Positions 1 through 8,996 of a stretch of 64,000 bases of DNA are shown here, one piece after another; position 1 is the first letter of the stretch, and every line of letters begins with the position of its first letter. Source of the stretch: Actinokineospora fastidiosa (GTDB lineage Bacteria > Actinomycetota > Actinomycetes > Mycobacteriales > Pseudonocardiaceae); NCBI RefSeq assembly GCF_014648415.1, contig NZ_BMRB01000001.1, positions 1,116,001 through 1,180,000 on the forward strand. Direction: 5' to 3'. The notes beneath the pieces were generated by a model. It was not told the origin of the DNA, made no database searches, and was given only the letters and a program-made list of their open reading frames with translations. Both the position numbers and the translations under genes were made by a program.

Positions 1-790
1 CGGTCGAAGAGGTTGGCCTCGTCGGTCTCGTTGTCGGTGACCAGGAGCGTGGGCGCGCCGTCGAACTGCAGCGTGTAGCGGCCGAGGAGGGCGTGCTCGG
101 CGAGCACCCGCGACCACCCGTCTGCGGTCGAGGCGATGAGCGCGGGCCTGCGCGCGTCGCGGCCCCACGACCAGGTGTTGCGGAACCACAGCTGCGGGAC
201 CAGGTGCAGCGGGGCGGTGTCGGGGCCGTGGTTGGTGGCCGCGATCTCGATGCAGACGTCGTCCGGGGCGGCCTTGGCGTAGGTGACGCGGACGTCGAAG
301 AAGCGGTCGTCGTCGAGGATGCCGGTGTCGGCCAGCTCGGGCTCGCGCGCGTCGCGGCCCGCCCTGGCGGCCATCTCGCGCAGCTCGGCGTAGGGGTAGG
401 CGGCCTGCGGGTAGCGGTAGACCATCCGCATCCAGGAGTGGGTGGGCGTGCCGTCGGTGACCCACCAGTACTCCTTGGCGTCCTCGCCGTGGTTGCCCTC
501 GGTGTTGGACAGCCCGAAGTACCGCTCCTTGAGGATCTCGTCGTGCCCGTTCCACAGCGCGACGGCGAAGTTGAGGAACCCGTGGCGGTCGCAGATGCCC
601 GCGATGCCGTCCTCGCCCCAGCGGTACGCGCGCGAGCGGGCCTGCTCGAACGGGAAGTACCCCCAGGCGTCGCCATGAGGTGAGTAATCCTCACGGACGG
701 TGCCCCACTGCCGGGCGGCCAGATACGGCCCCCACAGCCGCCACGGCGACTGCGCGGACCCGGACGTCTCCAGTCGTTCGCGCTCGCTCA
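1..790 (-). CDS. GH63-like glucosidase, N-terminal part (cut by window edge)
   Basis: The minus-strand frame runs from an ATG at 790 off the left edge, so only about the first 263 residues are visible. The protein starts MSERERLETSG, followed by aromatic blocks such as WRLWGPYLAARQWG, HGDAWGYFPFEQARSRAYRWGEDG and HGFLNFAVALWNG. These match the large actinobacterial glucosidases related to GH63 (mannosyl-oligosaccharide glucosidase-like), usually about 850-900 residues. The catalytic (alpha/alpha)6 domain lies outside the window, so activity cannot be judged. There is no signal peptide, which suggests a cytoplasmic enzyme acting on alpha-glucosides. The family call rests on recognition of the N-terminal pattern. 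Confidence 0.75.
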
Positions 791-905
791 TCCGGTCAAG
801 TGTGACCGAGCCTGCTGATATCCCGTAAACACCCGGCGGGTCGTCACTCGCTCCGCACGGTCCGTGCCGGAGGGTGATGTCGGTCGCGCGCACTAGGCTG
901 GCCGG

Positions 906-1976
906 GTGCGGGAAGCCTGGTTGGGATGTGTGCTGGCGGGCGCGGTGGGTGACGCGCTCGGCGGGCCGGTGGAGTTCATGGGACTGGCCGACATCCGGTC
1001 GCGGTTCCCCGACGGCGTGCGCGAGTACGGCACGGCCTACGGCGGCACCGGCCGCGTCACCGACGACACCCAGATGACGCTGTTCACGCTGGAGGCGATG
1101 ATCCGCGCCCAGATGGCGCGCGGGCTCGGCCTCGCCGAGCACCCCATCTCGGTGCTCCAGCACGCCTACCAGCGCTGGTACCACACCCAGGGCACGCCCT
1201 GGCACCGCGCGGGCGGGACCTACGCGCTGGAGGAGCGGCCCGACGGCTGGCTGGTCGCCGAGCCGGAGCTGCACAGCCGCCGCGCCCCGGGCGCGACCGT
1301 GCTCGCGTCCCTGCGGGGCTTCGCGGGCGGCGTCCCGTCGGCATCGCCGGAGAAGCGGATCAACGACTCCAAGGGCTGCGGCGCGGTCATGCGCGCCGCG
1401 CCGATCGCGCTGTGGTCGGCCGACGCCGCCGAGGTGTTCGAGCTGGCCGCCCGCTCCGGCGCGCTGACCCACGGCCACCCCAGCGGCTACCTCAGCGCGG
1501 GCGCGCTCGCCTTCCTGGTCCGCAGGCTCCTCGACGGGGTCGCCCTGCCGACCGCCGTCGACGAGGTCCGCGCCGAGCTGGCCGAGTGGGACGGCAACGA
1601 GGAGACCGTCGCCGCGCTCGGCGCCGCCATGGTCCTGGCCGAGAAGGGCAGGCCGAGCGCGGAGGCGCTGGAGACCCTGGGCGGCGGCTGGGTCGGCGAG
1701 GAGGCGCTGGCCATCGCCGTCTGCGCCGCCCTGCACGCCGACGACCTCGTCGACGGCCTGGCGCTGGCCGCCGAGCACTCCGGCGACAGCGACTCCACCG
1801 CGGCCATCTGCGGCAACCTGCTCGGCGTCACGCTGGGCGTCGAGGCCATCCCCGCGCACCTGCTGGACGGCCTGGAGCTGCGCGACGTCATGGTCCAGTT
1901 GGTCGACGACGCCCTGCTCGTCTTCCGCGCCGAGCGGGTCGACCCGGCCTGGCAGGAGCGCTACCCGGCCTGGTGA
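906..1976 (+). CDS. ADP-ribosylglycohydrolase family protein
   Basis: A 356-residue protein starting at GTG 906. It has the DraG/ARH fold signatures: GAVGDALGGPVEF near residue 10, TDDTQM near 55, GHPSGYLSAGALAF in the middle and SGDSDSTAAICGNLLG near 300. The Asp residues of TDDT and SGDSDST are the expected ligands of the binuclear Mg2+ centre. The family removes ADP-ribose from proteins or small molecules; the substrate here is unknown. There is no DraT partner or nitrogenase gene nearby, so it is not obviously DraG. Its stop lies one base from the stop of the convergent TIR-WD40 gene, leaving no room for a terminator. That neighbour may also act on NAD+ or ADP-ribose chemistry, which is suggestive but unproven. 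Confidence 0.92.
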   Translation: MREAWLGCVLAGAVGDALGGPVEFMGLADIRSRFPDGVREYGTAYGGTGRVTDDTQMTLFTLEAMIRAQMARGLGLAEHPISVLQHAYQRWYHTQGTPWHRAGGTYALEERPDGWLVAEPELHSRRAPGATVLASLRGFAGGVPSASPEKRINDSKGCGAVMRAAPIALWSADAAEVFELAARSGALTHGHPSGYLSAGALAFLVRRLLDGVALPTAVDEVRAELAEWDGNEETVAALGAAMVLAEKGRPSAEALETLGGGWVGEEALAIAVCAALHADDLVDGLALAAEHSGDSDSTAAICGNLLGVTLGVEAIPAHLLDGLELRDVMVQLVDDALLVFRAERVDPAWQERYPAW

Positions 1977-1977
1977 G

Positions 1978-4920
1978 TCAGCAGACCGGGCGGTGACCGA
2001 TGTCCGGGATGTGCTGGTCCCACTCCTCCTCGGTGAGCGACCCGCCCGCCTGGGCGCAGAGGGCCGCGGCGGGGTCGACCGTGTGGCCGACGTCCCACAG
2101 CCGCACCGCCCGGTCCAGGCCCGCGCTGGCCAGGGTCCGGCCGTCCGGGCTGAACGCGACCGACCGCACCGGCAGGGCGTGCCCCCAGAACCGCTCGTTG
2201 ACCTGCCTGCGGGACGCCACCTCCCACAGCCGCACCGAGTTGTCGCCGCCGCCGCTGGCCAGCAGCGTCCCGTCGGGGCTGAACGCGACCGAGAACACCG
2301 TGCCGCCGTGCCCGCGCAAGGGCACGCCCACCTGCTCCCCGGTCTCGCTGTCCCACAGCCGGATCGTGCCGTCGGCGCCCGCGGTCGCGACCGTCGCGCC
2401 GTCGGGGGCGTAGGCCACGGCCCCGGCCGGTCCGCTGTGCCCGGCCAGCTCGCCCGTCCTGGTCCGCGACCGCACGTCCCACAGCCCGACCGCGCCCGTC
2501 TCGGTCGCCGCGGCCAGGGTGCGGCCGTCGGGGCTGAACGCGACCGCGTAGACCGCGCCCGCCTCGGGGAACGACGCGACCCGGCGGCCGTCGACCGGGT
2601 CGATCAGGACGACCGGGTCCGTCCTCGGCCCGTCCGCCGTGCCCGTGTTGTCCCCACCGACGGCCAGCAGCCGCCCGTCGGGGCTCAGCGCGGACGCCCA
2701 CGCGGGCCCGCTCAGCTCGACCGACGCGATCCCGATGGGGACCTGCTGGGCGGCGCTCCAGCGGGTCACCGTGCCCCGGGTGTCGAGGTCGGCGCCCACC
2801 CCGGTGGCGAACACGACCCGCCCGTCGAGGCCGAAGACCACCGAGTTCGCGATGGCCGACCTGCCCTCGGCGGGGTTGGGCAGCCGCCGCCGGGTGGCCG
2901 CGTCCCACAGCAGCAGCGTCCCGTCGTGCCCGCCCGGGTCGCTCCACCTGGTGTAGGGGTGGGCCGAGGTCCCGCCGCCCACCATCACCGACCGGCCCTC
3001 CAGCGCCAGGCACAGCGCCCACCCGTCGATCCGGCACGAGACTGGCGCGCCGCGCGCCCCCAGCCCGGCAGCGCCGTGGCCGCCCGCGGCGATCGTGGCG
3101 CCGTCCGGGGACCACGCCACGGAGTACAGCGGGCCGGTGTCGGCCGGCAGCGGGGTGACCCGGCGCAGCCGCGCGTCGACGTCCCAGAGCCGGACCGTGC
3201 CGTCCGCCCCGGCGCTGACCAGCAGCCCGCCCGGGCCGAACGCCACCGCCCCGACCACGCCGCCGTGCCCGGCCAGCGGGTCGCCCACCGGCTCCAGCGT
3301 GTCGCCGCGCCACAGCGACACGGTGCCGTCGGCGTTGCCCGCGGCCAGCAGCGCGCCGTCCGCGCTGAAGGCGACCGACGGCAGCTCCTTCTCCTGCCGG
3401 GTGCGGCCGCCGCCGGTCAGCGGCGCGCCGACCGATTTGCCCGTGGCCGGGTCCCACACCCGCACGACGCCGTCGACGCCTGCGGTCGCGATCCGCATGC
3501 CGTCGGGCCGGTAGGCCAGGGACGGCCAGGCCAGCGCGGTCGTCTGGCGCGGGTACGCCGCGACCGGCGCGCCGCGCGGGCGGCCGGTCGCCAGGTCCCA
3601 GAACCGGAGCTTGCCGTCGTGCGGGTTCAGCGCCGCCAGGGTCTTCCCGTCGGGGCTGAACGCCGCCACCGGCGCCGCCGAGGGGATGTGCGGCGGTACG
3701 GTCTCGAACGGCGCGAACAGCCGCGTCCCGGTCTCGACGTCCCACAGCCCGAGGTCGCCGAACGTCTCGCCGACGGCGATGGTGGCGCCGTCCGGGCTGA
3801 TCGCCACCGTGCGCAGAGTCCCCACCCCGGGCAGCCCCTCGGGGAGAGGCGCCGGGCTGCCGACGGCGGTCCGGGTCGCGACGTCGTACACCCGCACCTC
3901 GTCGCTGCCCACGACGAGCCTGCCGCCGTCGGCGCTGAACCCGAGCGTCCGCACGTCCCCGGCCGCGAACGGCTCGCCCACCGGCCGCCGCGTCGCGGTG
4001 TCCCACAGCCGGACCGACCCGCCGCCCACGGCGATCAGCCTCCCGTCCGGGCTGACGGCGACCGCGGTCGCGCCCGGGCTCTCGATCACGGCGCGTCCCG
4101 GCCTGCCCGCCGCTGCCAGCAGGCCCGCGCGGGTCTCCGGCAGCGGCGCGATCCGCCAGGCGGCCAGGCTCAGCAGGCGGGCGAGCCGGGGGTCCCGGTC
4201 GCCCAGCTCGGCGGCGCGGGTGGCGAGCTCGCGGGCGACGGCCTGGTCGCGCTGGCGCTCGGTGGTGTTCTGCTGCCGCCAGGCGAGCAGGCCGAGCAGG
4301 GTGGTGAGCACGGTGAGCAGCGCCAGGCCGCTCACCGCGGCGCGCCGCAGCCGCACGGACCTGCGGTGCCTGCGGACGTCCTCGCCGTCGAAGACGTCCT
4401 TGGGCAGGCCGTGGACGGCGGCGGCCAGCGTGGCGACCTCGTCCCGGAACCGGCCGTTGAGCAGGGACAACTGGGTGTCCGCCCGGGCCCACCCCAGGTT
4501 GACCCACTGCGGCTCCGCGGCGAACCAGCCGCGCAGGCCCGGCGGCAGCGCGGTCGTGCGCTCCCAGTCGAAGTCGCCGTCGCCCCAGACGATCTCCCCG
4601 CTGGTCAGCACGATGTGGAACGTCTCGCGCGTCCCCTCGGCCTGCCAGTGCGCCACCTCTCGCCGCACCCACGGCGACGCGGCGGCCTCCGGCGAGGCCA
4701 TCAGGATGAAGTGGCGGGACGCGCGCAGCGCGGTCTCGATGGAGTCCCACAGGTCCGGGTTGGCGGACAGGCTCGTCTGGTCGCGGAACACGCGCAGCGC
4801 GCGGGCCTGGTACCAGTGCCGGGCCAGCGTGTGCAGGCCGCGCTGGACGGCGGCGGCCAGCGGGCGGTCGACCGCGTAGCTGTAGGACAGGAACGCGTCG
4901 TAGTCCGCAGGCCGCCGCAT
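1978..4920 (-). CDS. TIR domain-transmembrane-WD40 repeat protein
   Basis: A 980-residue protein. Residues about 5-140 form a TIR domain (YDAFLSYSY start; RVFRDQTSLSANPDLWDSIETALRASRHFILMAS). The S-P-W-x-x-x-E segment places a glutamate at residue 88, where TIR NADases carry their catalytic Glu. An Arg-rich stretch (183-193) precedes one transmembrane helix (about 194-214). Then come about 14 WD40 blades (endings VRLWD, LGLWD, LRFWD, VRVWD, IRLWD and similar), enough for two seven-bladed propellers. The start is ATG 4920, because upstream frame belongs to the M20 gene. That gene's TGA sits in a TGAGGATG junction, so the two are almost certainly co-translated. The role is unknown: signalling, or NAD+-depleting immunity by analogy with bacterial TIR effectors. 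A single helix with inside positive charges would put the propellers outside, unless the topology differs. Confidence 0.9.
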   Translation of the reverse strand: MRRPADYDAFLSYSYAVDRPLAAAVQRGLHTLARHWYQARALRVFRDQTSLSANPDLWDSIETALRASRHFILMASPEAAASPWVRREVAHWQAEGTRETFHIVLTSGEIVWGDGDFDWERTTALPPGLRGWFAAEPQWVNLGWARADTQLSLLNGRFRDEVATLAAAVHGLPKDVFDGEDVRRHRRSVRLRRAAVSGLALLTVLTTLLGLLAWRQQNTTERQRDQAVARELATRAAELGDRDPRLARLLSLAAWRIAPLPETRAGLLAAAGRPGRAVIESPGATAVAVSPDGRLIAVGGGSVRLWDTATRRPVGEPFAAGDVRTLGFSADGGRLVVGSDEVRVYDVATRTAVGSPAPLPEGLPGVGTLRTVAISPDGATIAVGETFGDLGLWDVETGTRLFAPFETVPPHIPSAAPVAAFSPDGKTLAALNPHDGKLRFWDLATGRPRGAPVAAYPRQTTALAWPSLAYRPDGMRIATAGVDGVVRVWDPATGKSVGAPLTGGGRTRQEKELPSVAFSADGALLAAGNADGTVSLWRGDTLEPVGDPLAGHGGVVGAVAFGPGGLLVSAGADGTVRLWDVDARLRRVTPLPADTGPLYSVAWSPDGATIAAGGHGAAGLGARGAPVSCRIDGWALCLALEGRSVMVGGGTSAHPYTRWSDPGGHDGTLLLWDAATRRRLPNPAEGRSAIANSVVFGLDGRVVFATGVGADLDTRGTVTRWSAAQQVPIGIASVELSGPAWASALSPDGRLLAVGGDNTGTADGPRTDPVVLIDPVDGRRVASFPEAGAVYAVAFSPDGRTLAAATETGAVGLWDVRSRTRTGELAGHSGPAGAVAYAPDGATVATAGADGTIRLWDSETGEQVGVPLRGHGGTVFSVAFSPDGTLLASGGGDNSVRLWEVASRRQVNERFWGHALPVRSVAFSPDGRTLASAGLDRAVRLWDVGHTVDPAAALCAQAGGSLTEEEWDQHIPDIGHRPVC

Positions 4921-4922
4921 CC

Positions 4923-6332
4923 TCAGGCGCGGGCTTGGGCGTCCAGCACGTGCGCGACGGTCTCGGTCACCCGCATGGCCTGCGGGACGTGCAGCCACTC
5001 GTCCGGGACGTGGGCGTTGCTGTCGGGTCCCAGCGCCCCGGTGATGACGAACTGGGCGGCCGGGTAGCGCTCGGCCAGCAGGCCCATGAACGGGATCGAC
5101 CCGCCCAGCCCGACCGTGCGCCACGGGCTGCCGAAGACCTCGTGGGAGGCGCGGTCGAGCGCGTCGCGCAGCCAGGGGGCCAGCGCAGGGGCGTTCCAGC
5201 CGTTGGCGATGTCGACGCGGCTGAACTCGATGGTCGCGTCGTTCGGCACGTCGGTGGTGAGGGCCTTCTGGATCGCCTCCAGCGCGGCCTTGGCGTCGGC
5301 GGTCGGGGGCAGGCGGAAGCTCAGCGACAGCGTGGTGAACGGCCGCAGCACGTTGCCAGCGTCCGCGGGCTCGGGCATGCCGCTGGCGCCGACGACGCTC
5401 AGCGTCGGCCGCCAGCTGTTGTTGAGGATCAGCTCCAGCTCGTCGTCGGCCATCGGCCGGGTCGAGCCGTGCAGCGGGAAGGTCGCGCGCATCGTGCCCG
5501 GCGCCGCCTCCGCGGTGGCCTTGGCCTCGGCGACCCGCTCGGCCGGGATCTCGACGGTGAGCTCGGGGATCAGCAGCTCGCCCGTCGCGGAGTCCTCAAG
5601 GCGGTCCAGCAGCGCGCGCAGCACGCGGAACGAGCTGGGCGCGACGCCGCCCGCCAGGCCGGAGTGCTGGCCCGCGTCGAGCACGCGGGCGGTCACGTCG
5701 ATGGAGATGAGGCCGCGCAGCGAGGTGGTCAGCCAGAGCCGCTGGTAGTCCTGCCCGCCGGAGTCCAGGCAGACGACCAGGGCGACCTCGCCGAGCCGGT
5801 CGGCCAGGTGCTCCAGGTACGCGGGCAGGTCGGGGCTGCCGGACTCCTCCCCCGTCTCCAGCAGGATCACGCACCGCGAGTGCTCGCCGCCGTTGGCGCG
5901 CACGGCCTCGATGGCCGCGGTCGCGGCGTACCCGGCGTAGCCGTCGTCGGCGCTGCCCCGGCCGTACAGGCGCTCGTCGCGCTGCACGGGCGTCCACGGC
6001 CCGAGGCCCTCCGACCAGCCGCCGACCGGCGGCTGCTTGTCGAGGTGGCCGTAGAGCAGGACGGTCCCGGCGTCGACCGTGCCGGGCACGTCCACGACCA
6101 ACAGGGGCGAGCGGTCGGGCAGGCGCACGACCTCCAGCGTCGCGCCGGGCAGGCCGCGGCCGGCGATCCAGGCCCGCAGGTGCTCGGCGGCGGCGTCGAG
6201 GTGGCCGTTGGCCGCCCAGTCGGCGTCGAAGGTCGGGGAGAGCGCGGGGATGGCGATGAAGTCGCGCAGGCTGGGCAGGATCGCTGCCTCCCACACCTCG
6301 CGCACGCCCTGCTTCACGGCTGCGGTGTCCAC
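4923..6332 (-). CDS. M20 family dipeptidase/peptidase
   Basis: A 469-residue metallopeptidase starting at GTG 6332. M20 signatures are LLYGHLDKQPPVGGW (metal His and adjacent Asp), GRGSADDGYAGYA (bridging Asp), LLETGEESGSPDL (general-base Glu pair) and a C-terminal LGGSIPFMGLL block. This is the CNDP-like M20 subgroup, cytosolic zinc dipeptidases. No signal peptide is seen. It is the first gene of a two-gene unit with the TIR-WD40 gene, whose ATG follows its stop by two bases. Whether the pairing is functional or only co-transcriptional is unknown. Confidence 0.9.
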   Translation of the reverse strand: MDTAAVKQGVREVWEAAILPSLRDFIAIPALSPTFDADWAANGHLDAAAEHLRAWIAGRGLPGATLEVVRLPDRSPLLVVDVPGTVDAGTVLLYGHLDKQPPVGGWSEGLGPWTPVQRDERLYGRGSADDGYAGYAATAAIEAVRANGGEHSRCVILLETGEESGSPDLPAYLEHLADRLGEVALVVCLDSGGQDYQRLWLTTSLRGLISIDVTARVLDAGQHSGLAGGVAPSSFRVLRALLDRLEDSATGELLIPELTVEIPAERVAEAKATAEAAPGTMRATFPLHGSTRPMADDELELILNNSWRPTLSVVGASGMPEPADAGNVLRPFTTLSLSFRLPPTADAKAALEAIQKALTTDVPNDATIEFSRVDIANGWNAPALAPWLRDALDRASHEVFGSPWRTVGLGGSIPFMGLLAERYPAAQFVITGALGPDSNAHVPDEWLHVPQAMRVTETVAHVLDAQARA

Positions 6333-6761
6333 GCCGCCGATCCTGCCACCTCCGGCGCTGAGATCGTCTCAGGCGGCGTCGGCCAGGCTCGGTGGTGAGC
6401 CCGCGGCCCCGTCCTTCCCGCCCGTGGCCGCGGGCTCGCCCCCGCGGTGACGCAGCTCACTGTCGATCACCGGCTCGATCACCGCCGGTCCGCGCGGGCC
6501 CCGCCACGCTGCGCCGATCGCGCGCCGCTATGACCCCCTAACGTCGGTAGTCCAATGGTTTTCCCAGGTCAGAGGGTCGTTGTTGGTAACGAACGGGCTG
6601 AGCGGACTCACCGGATCGGGGTGCGCCGTGCCAGGATGTGGGAACGAACCGTCAGCGTCGACGGGGCCGTGGCCGATGACAACGGCGGCGGCGACCAGCG
6701 GCGCGGCCGTGCCGTCCCGTCACGAGCGGGGGTGCGGACCAGACACCTAGAGGAGAACCAC
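6333..6761. other. Divergent intergenic region (M20 gene / E1 alpha operon)
   Basis: This 429-bp stretch has no convincing gene. One frame stays open upstream of the E1 alpha start (from about 6555), but it has no family-like sequence and the strong AGGAG before ATG 6762 marks the true start. It should carry the promoters of both the M20/TIR-WD40 unit and the dehydrogenase operon; I could not assign -10/-35 boxes with confidence. The clear structural element is the hairpin listed at 6397-6437. Confidence 0.6.
6397..6437. repeat. 12-bp perfect inverted repeat with 17-nt loop
   Basis: Left arm GAGCCCGCGGCC at 6397-6408 and right arm GGCCGCGGGCTC at 6426-6437 are exact reverse complements. It lies between divergent genes, so a simple convergent terminator is not expected. 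It could terminate stray transcription, act as a leader structure for one of the two operons, or be an operator. Confidence 0.6.
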
Positions 6762-7964
6762 ATGTCCTCTGCCGAACAGTGGACGCACCCGGAGCCCCGG
6801 GAGGGCCCCGCCGCCACCGCAGCCGCTCCGACAGCAGAGCAGGTGATCGCGGGTTTGCGTGCGACCAGCGAAGGCGGGCCGGAGCTGGTGCAGCTCCTGA
6901 CCCCGGAGGGCGAGCGCGTCGAGAATCCCGAATTCGACCGCTACGTCGCCGACATCACCGACGAGGACCTGCGCGGGCTCTACCGCGACATGGTGCTGGT
7001 GCGCAGGGCGGACCGCGAGTCCAACGCCCTGCAGCGGCAGGGCCAGCTGGGCATCTGGGTGCCGCTGCTGGGCCAGGAGGCCGCGCAGGTGGGCGCCGGG
7101 CGCGCGCTGCGGCCGACCGACATGGTGTTCCCCTCGTACCGGGAGCACGGCGTCGCGTGGTGCAGGGGCATCAAGCCAGAGGAGCTGCTGGGCATCTTCC
7201 GCGGCACCGACAACGGCACCTGGGACTCGGTAGCGCACCGCTTCCACCCGTACACCATCGTGATCGGCAACCAGGTGCTCAACGCCGCCGGGTACGCGAT
7301 GGGCCAGCGCTTCGAGGGCAAGGTCGGCGACGACGACGGAGAGGCCACCATGTGCTTCTTCGGCGACGGCGCGACCAGCCAGGGCGACGTGCACGAGGGC
7401 TTCGTCTGGGCCGCGGTCTACGACGCGCCGCTGGTGTTCTTCTGCCAGAACAACCAGTGGGCGATCTCCGAGCCGACCGAGCGCCAGTCGCGCCTGCCGC
7501 TGTACCAGCGGGCGCGCGGCTACGGCTTCCCCGGCATCCGGGTGGACGGCAACGACGTGCTCGCCTCGCTGGCGGTCTCCCGCTGGGCGCTGGACGAGTG
7601 CCGCCACGGCAACGGGCCGGTGCTGATCGAGGCGTTCACCTACCGCATGGACGCCCACACCACCACCGACGACCCGACCCGCTACCGGCTCTCCGACGAG
7701 CTGGAGGCGTGGAAGCTCAAGGACCCGATCGAGCGGGTCCGCGTCCACCTGGTCCGCCACGGCATGGCCGACCAGGACTATCTGGACTCCGTGCAGGCCG
7801 ACGCCGACAAGATGGCCGCCGAGCTGCGCGAATACTGCTTCAACATGCCCGACCCCCCGGTGCGGCAGATGTTCGACAACGTCTACGCCGAGCCCAGCCC
7901 GGTCCTCGACGCCCAGCGCGACGAGTTCCTGGCGTACCTGTCCGCCTTCGGAGGTGAGCACTGA
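6762..7964 (+). CDS. 2-oxo acid dehydrogenase E1 component, alpha subunit
   Basis: A 400-residue thiamine-diphosphate enzyme subunit. The start at ATG 6762 is set by AGGAGAACCAC just upstream. The TPP/Mg2+ motif is GDGATSQGDVHEGFVWAAVYDAPLVFFCQNNQWAIS (GDG...NN), and the phosphorylation-loop-like YRMDAHTTTDDPTRYR follows. It decarboxylates a 2-oxo acid and transfers the acyl group to lipoyl-E2. The split alpha/beta E1 points to the branched-chain oxo acid (Bkd) or PdhA/PdhB type rather than the homodimeric AceE of actinobacteria. The stop overlaps the E1 beta ATG by one base. Branched-chain substrate is the best guess. Confidence 0.92.
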   Translation: MSSAEQWTHPEPREGPAATAAAPTAEQVIAGLRATSEGGPELVQLLTPEGERVENPEFDRYVADITDEDLRGLYRDMVLVRRADRESNALQRQGQLGIWVPLLGQEAAQVGAGRALRPTDMVFPSYREHGVAWCRGIKPEELLGIFRGTDNGTWDSVAHRFHPYTIVIGNQVLNAAGYAMGQRFEGKVGDDDGEATMCFFGDGATSQGDVHEGFVWAAVYDAPLVFFCQNNQWAISEPTERQSRLPLYQRARGYGFPGIRVDGNDVLASLAVSRWALDECRHGNGPVLIEAFTYRMDAHTTTDDPTRYRLSDELEAWKLKDPIERVRVHLVRHGMADQDYLDSVQADADKMAAELREYCFNMPDPPVRQMFDNVYAEPSPVLDAQRDEFLAYLSAFGGEH

Positions 7965-8989
7965 TGGCCGCGCCCGCGATCAACAAGCCCCAGACCGCAC
8001 CGGCCGTGCAGTCGCTGACCATGGGCAAGGCCCTCAACCTCGGCCTGCGCGCCGCCATGGAGGCCGACCCCAAGGTGCTGGTGATGGGCGAGGACGTCGG
8101 CAAGCTCGGCGGCGTCTTCCGGATCACCGACGGCCTGCAGAAGGACTTCGGCGAGCACCGCGTGCTCGACACCCCGCTGGCCGAGTCCGGGATCATCGGC
8201 GCCGCGGTCGGCCTGGCCGTGCGCGGCTTCCGCCCGGTCTGCGAGATCCAGTTCGACGGGTTCGTCTTCCCCGGCTTCGACCAGATCGTCTCCCAGGTCG
8301 CCAAGCTGCACACCCGCACCCAGGGCCGGGTGAAGGTGCCGATGGTCATCCGCATCCCGTTCGGCGGCGGCATCGGCGCGGTCGAGCACCACTCGGAGTC
8401 GCCGGAGTCCTACTTCGCGCACACCGCCGGGCTCAAGGTCGTCGCCTGCTCCAACGCCGTGGACGCCTACTGGATGATCCAGCAGGCCATCCGCTGCGAC
8501 GACCCGGTGCTGTTCTTCGAGCCCAAGCGCTACTACCACTCCGCGGCGATGAAGGCCGAGATCGACCCGGCCGCCACCCCGGACCCGCTGTTCGCCTCCC
8601 GCGTCGTGCGGACGGGCACCACGGCGACGCTGGTCGCCTACGGCCCGTCGGTGAAGGTCGCCATGGACGCGGCCACCGCGGCCGAGGAGGACGGGCACTC
8701 GCTGGAGGTCATCGACCTGCGCACGCTGTCCCCGCTGGACCTGGGCCCGGTGTTCGAGTCGGTGCGCAAGACCGGCCGCATGGTCGTGGTGAGCGAGTCG
8801 CCGTCGGAGTCGTCGATCGGCTCGGAGCTGGCCGCCCGCGTGCAGCAGGAGTGCTTCTACTCGCTGGAGGCGCCGGTGCTGCGCGTGCACGGCTTCGACG
8901 TGCCGTACCCGCCCGCCAAGCTCGAGGAGCACTTCCTGCCGGACCTCGACCGGGTGCTCGACGCCGTCGACCGCTCGCTGGCCTGGTGA
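7964..8989 (+). CDS. 2-oxo acid dehydrogenase E1 component, beta subunit
   Basis: A 341-residue transketolase-like subunit. Its ATG shares a base with the E1 alpha stop (TGATG). Visible signatures include LVMGEDVGKLGGVFRITDGLQ, the E1 beta stretch TPLAESGIIGAAVGLA, QFDGFVFPGFDQI, and the C-terminal domain EVIDLRTLSPLD. It pairs with the upstream alpha subunit to form alpha2beta2 E1. The close spacing to E2 supports one operon. An E3 (lipoamide dehydrogenase) gene is not in the window. Confidence 0.93.
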   Translation: MAAPAINKPQTAPAVQSLTMGKALNLGLRAAMEADPKVLVMGEDVGKLGGVFRITDGLQKDFGEHRVLDTPLAESGIIGAAVGLAVRGFRPVCEIQFDGFVFPGFDQIVSQVAKLHTRTQGRVKVPMVIRIPFGGGIGAVEHHSESPESYFAHTAGLKVVACSNAVDAYWMIQQAIRCDDPVLFFEPKRYYHSAAMKAEIDPAATPDPLFASRVVRTGTTATLVAYGPSVKVAMDAATAAEEDGHSLEVIDLRTLSPLDLGPVFESVRKTGRMVVVSESPSESSIGSELAARVQQECFYSLEAPVLRVHGFDVPYPPAKLEEHFLPDLDRVLDAVDRSLAW

Positions 8990-8996
8990 TCCGCTG

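Noticed and set aside
1993-5067. Very long open frames on the plus strand opposite the TIR-WD40 gene (up to 1024 codons)
   Set aside because: They are shadows of the high-GC coding strand: Arg/Ala/Pro/Gly-rich, no recognisable domains, and no good start signals.
4921-5124. Upstream extension of the TIR-WD40 frame
   Set aside because: It lies wholly within the M20 gene; the TIR domain begins right after ATG 4920.
6555-6761. N-terminal extension of the E1 alpha gene
   Set aside because: The extension has no family match and the true start has a textbook ribosome binding site at 6751.
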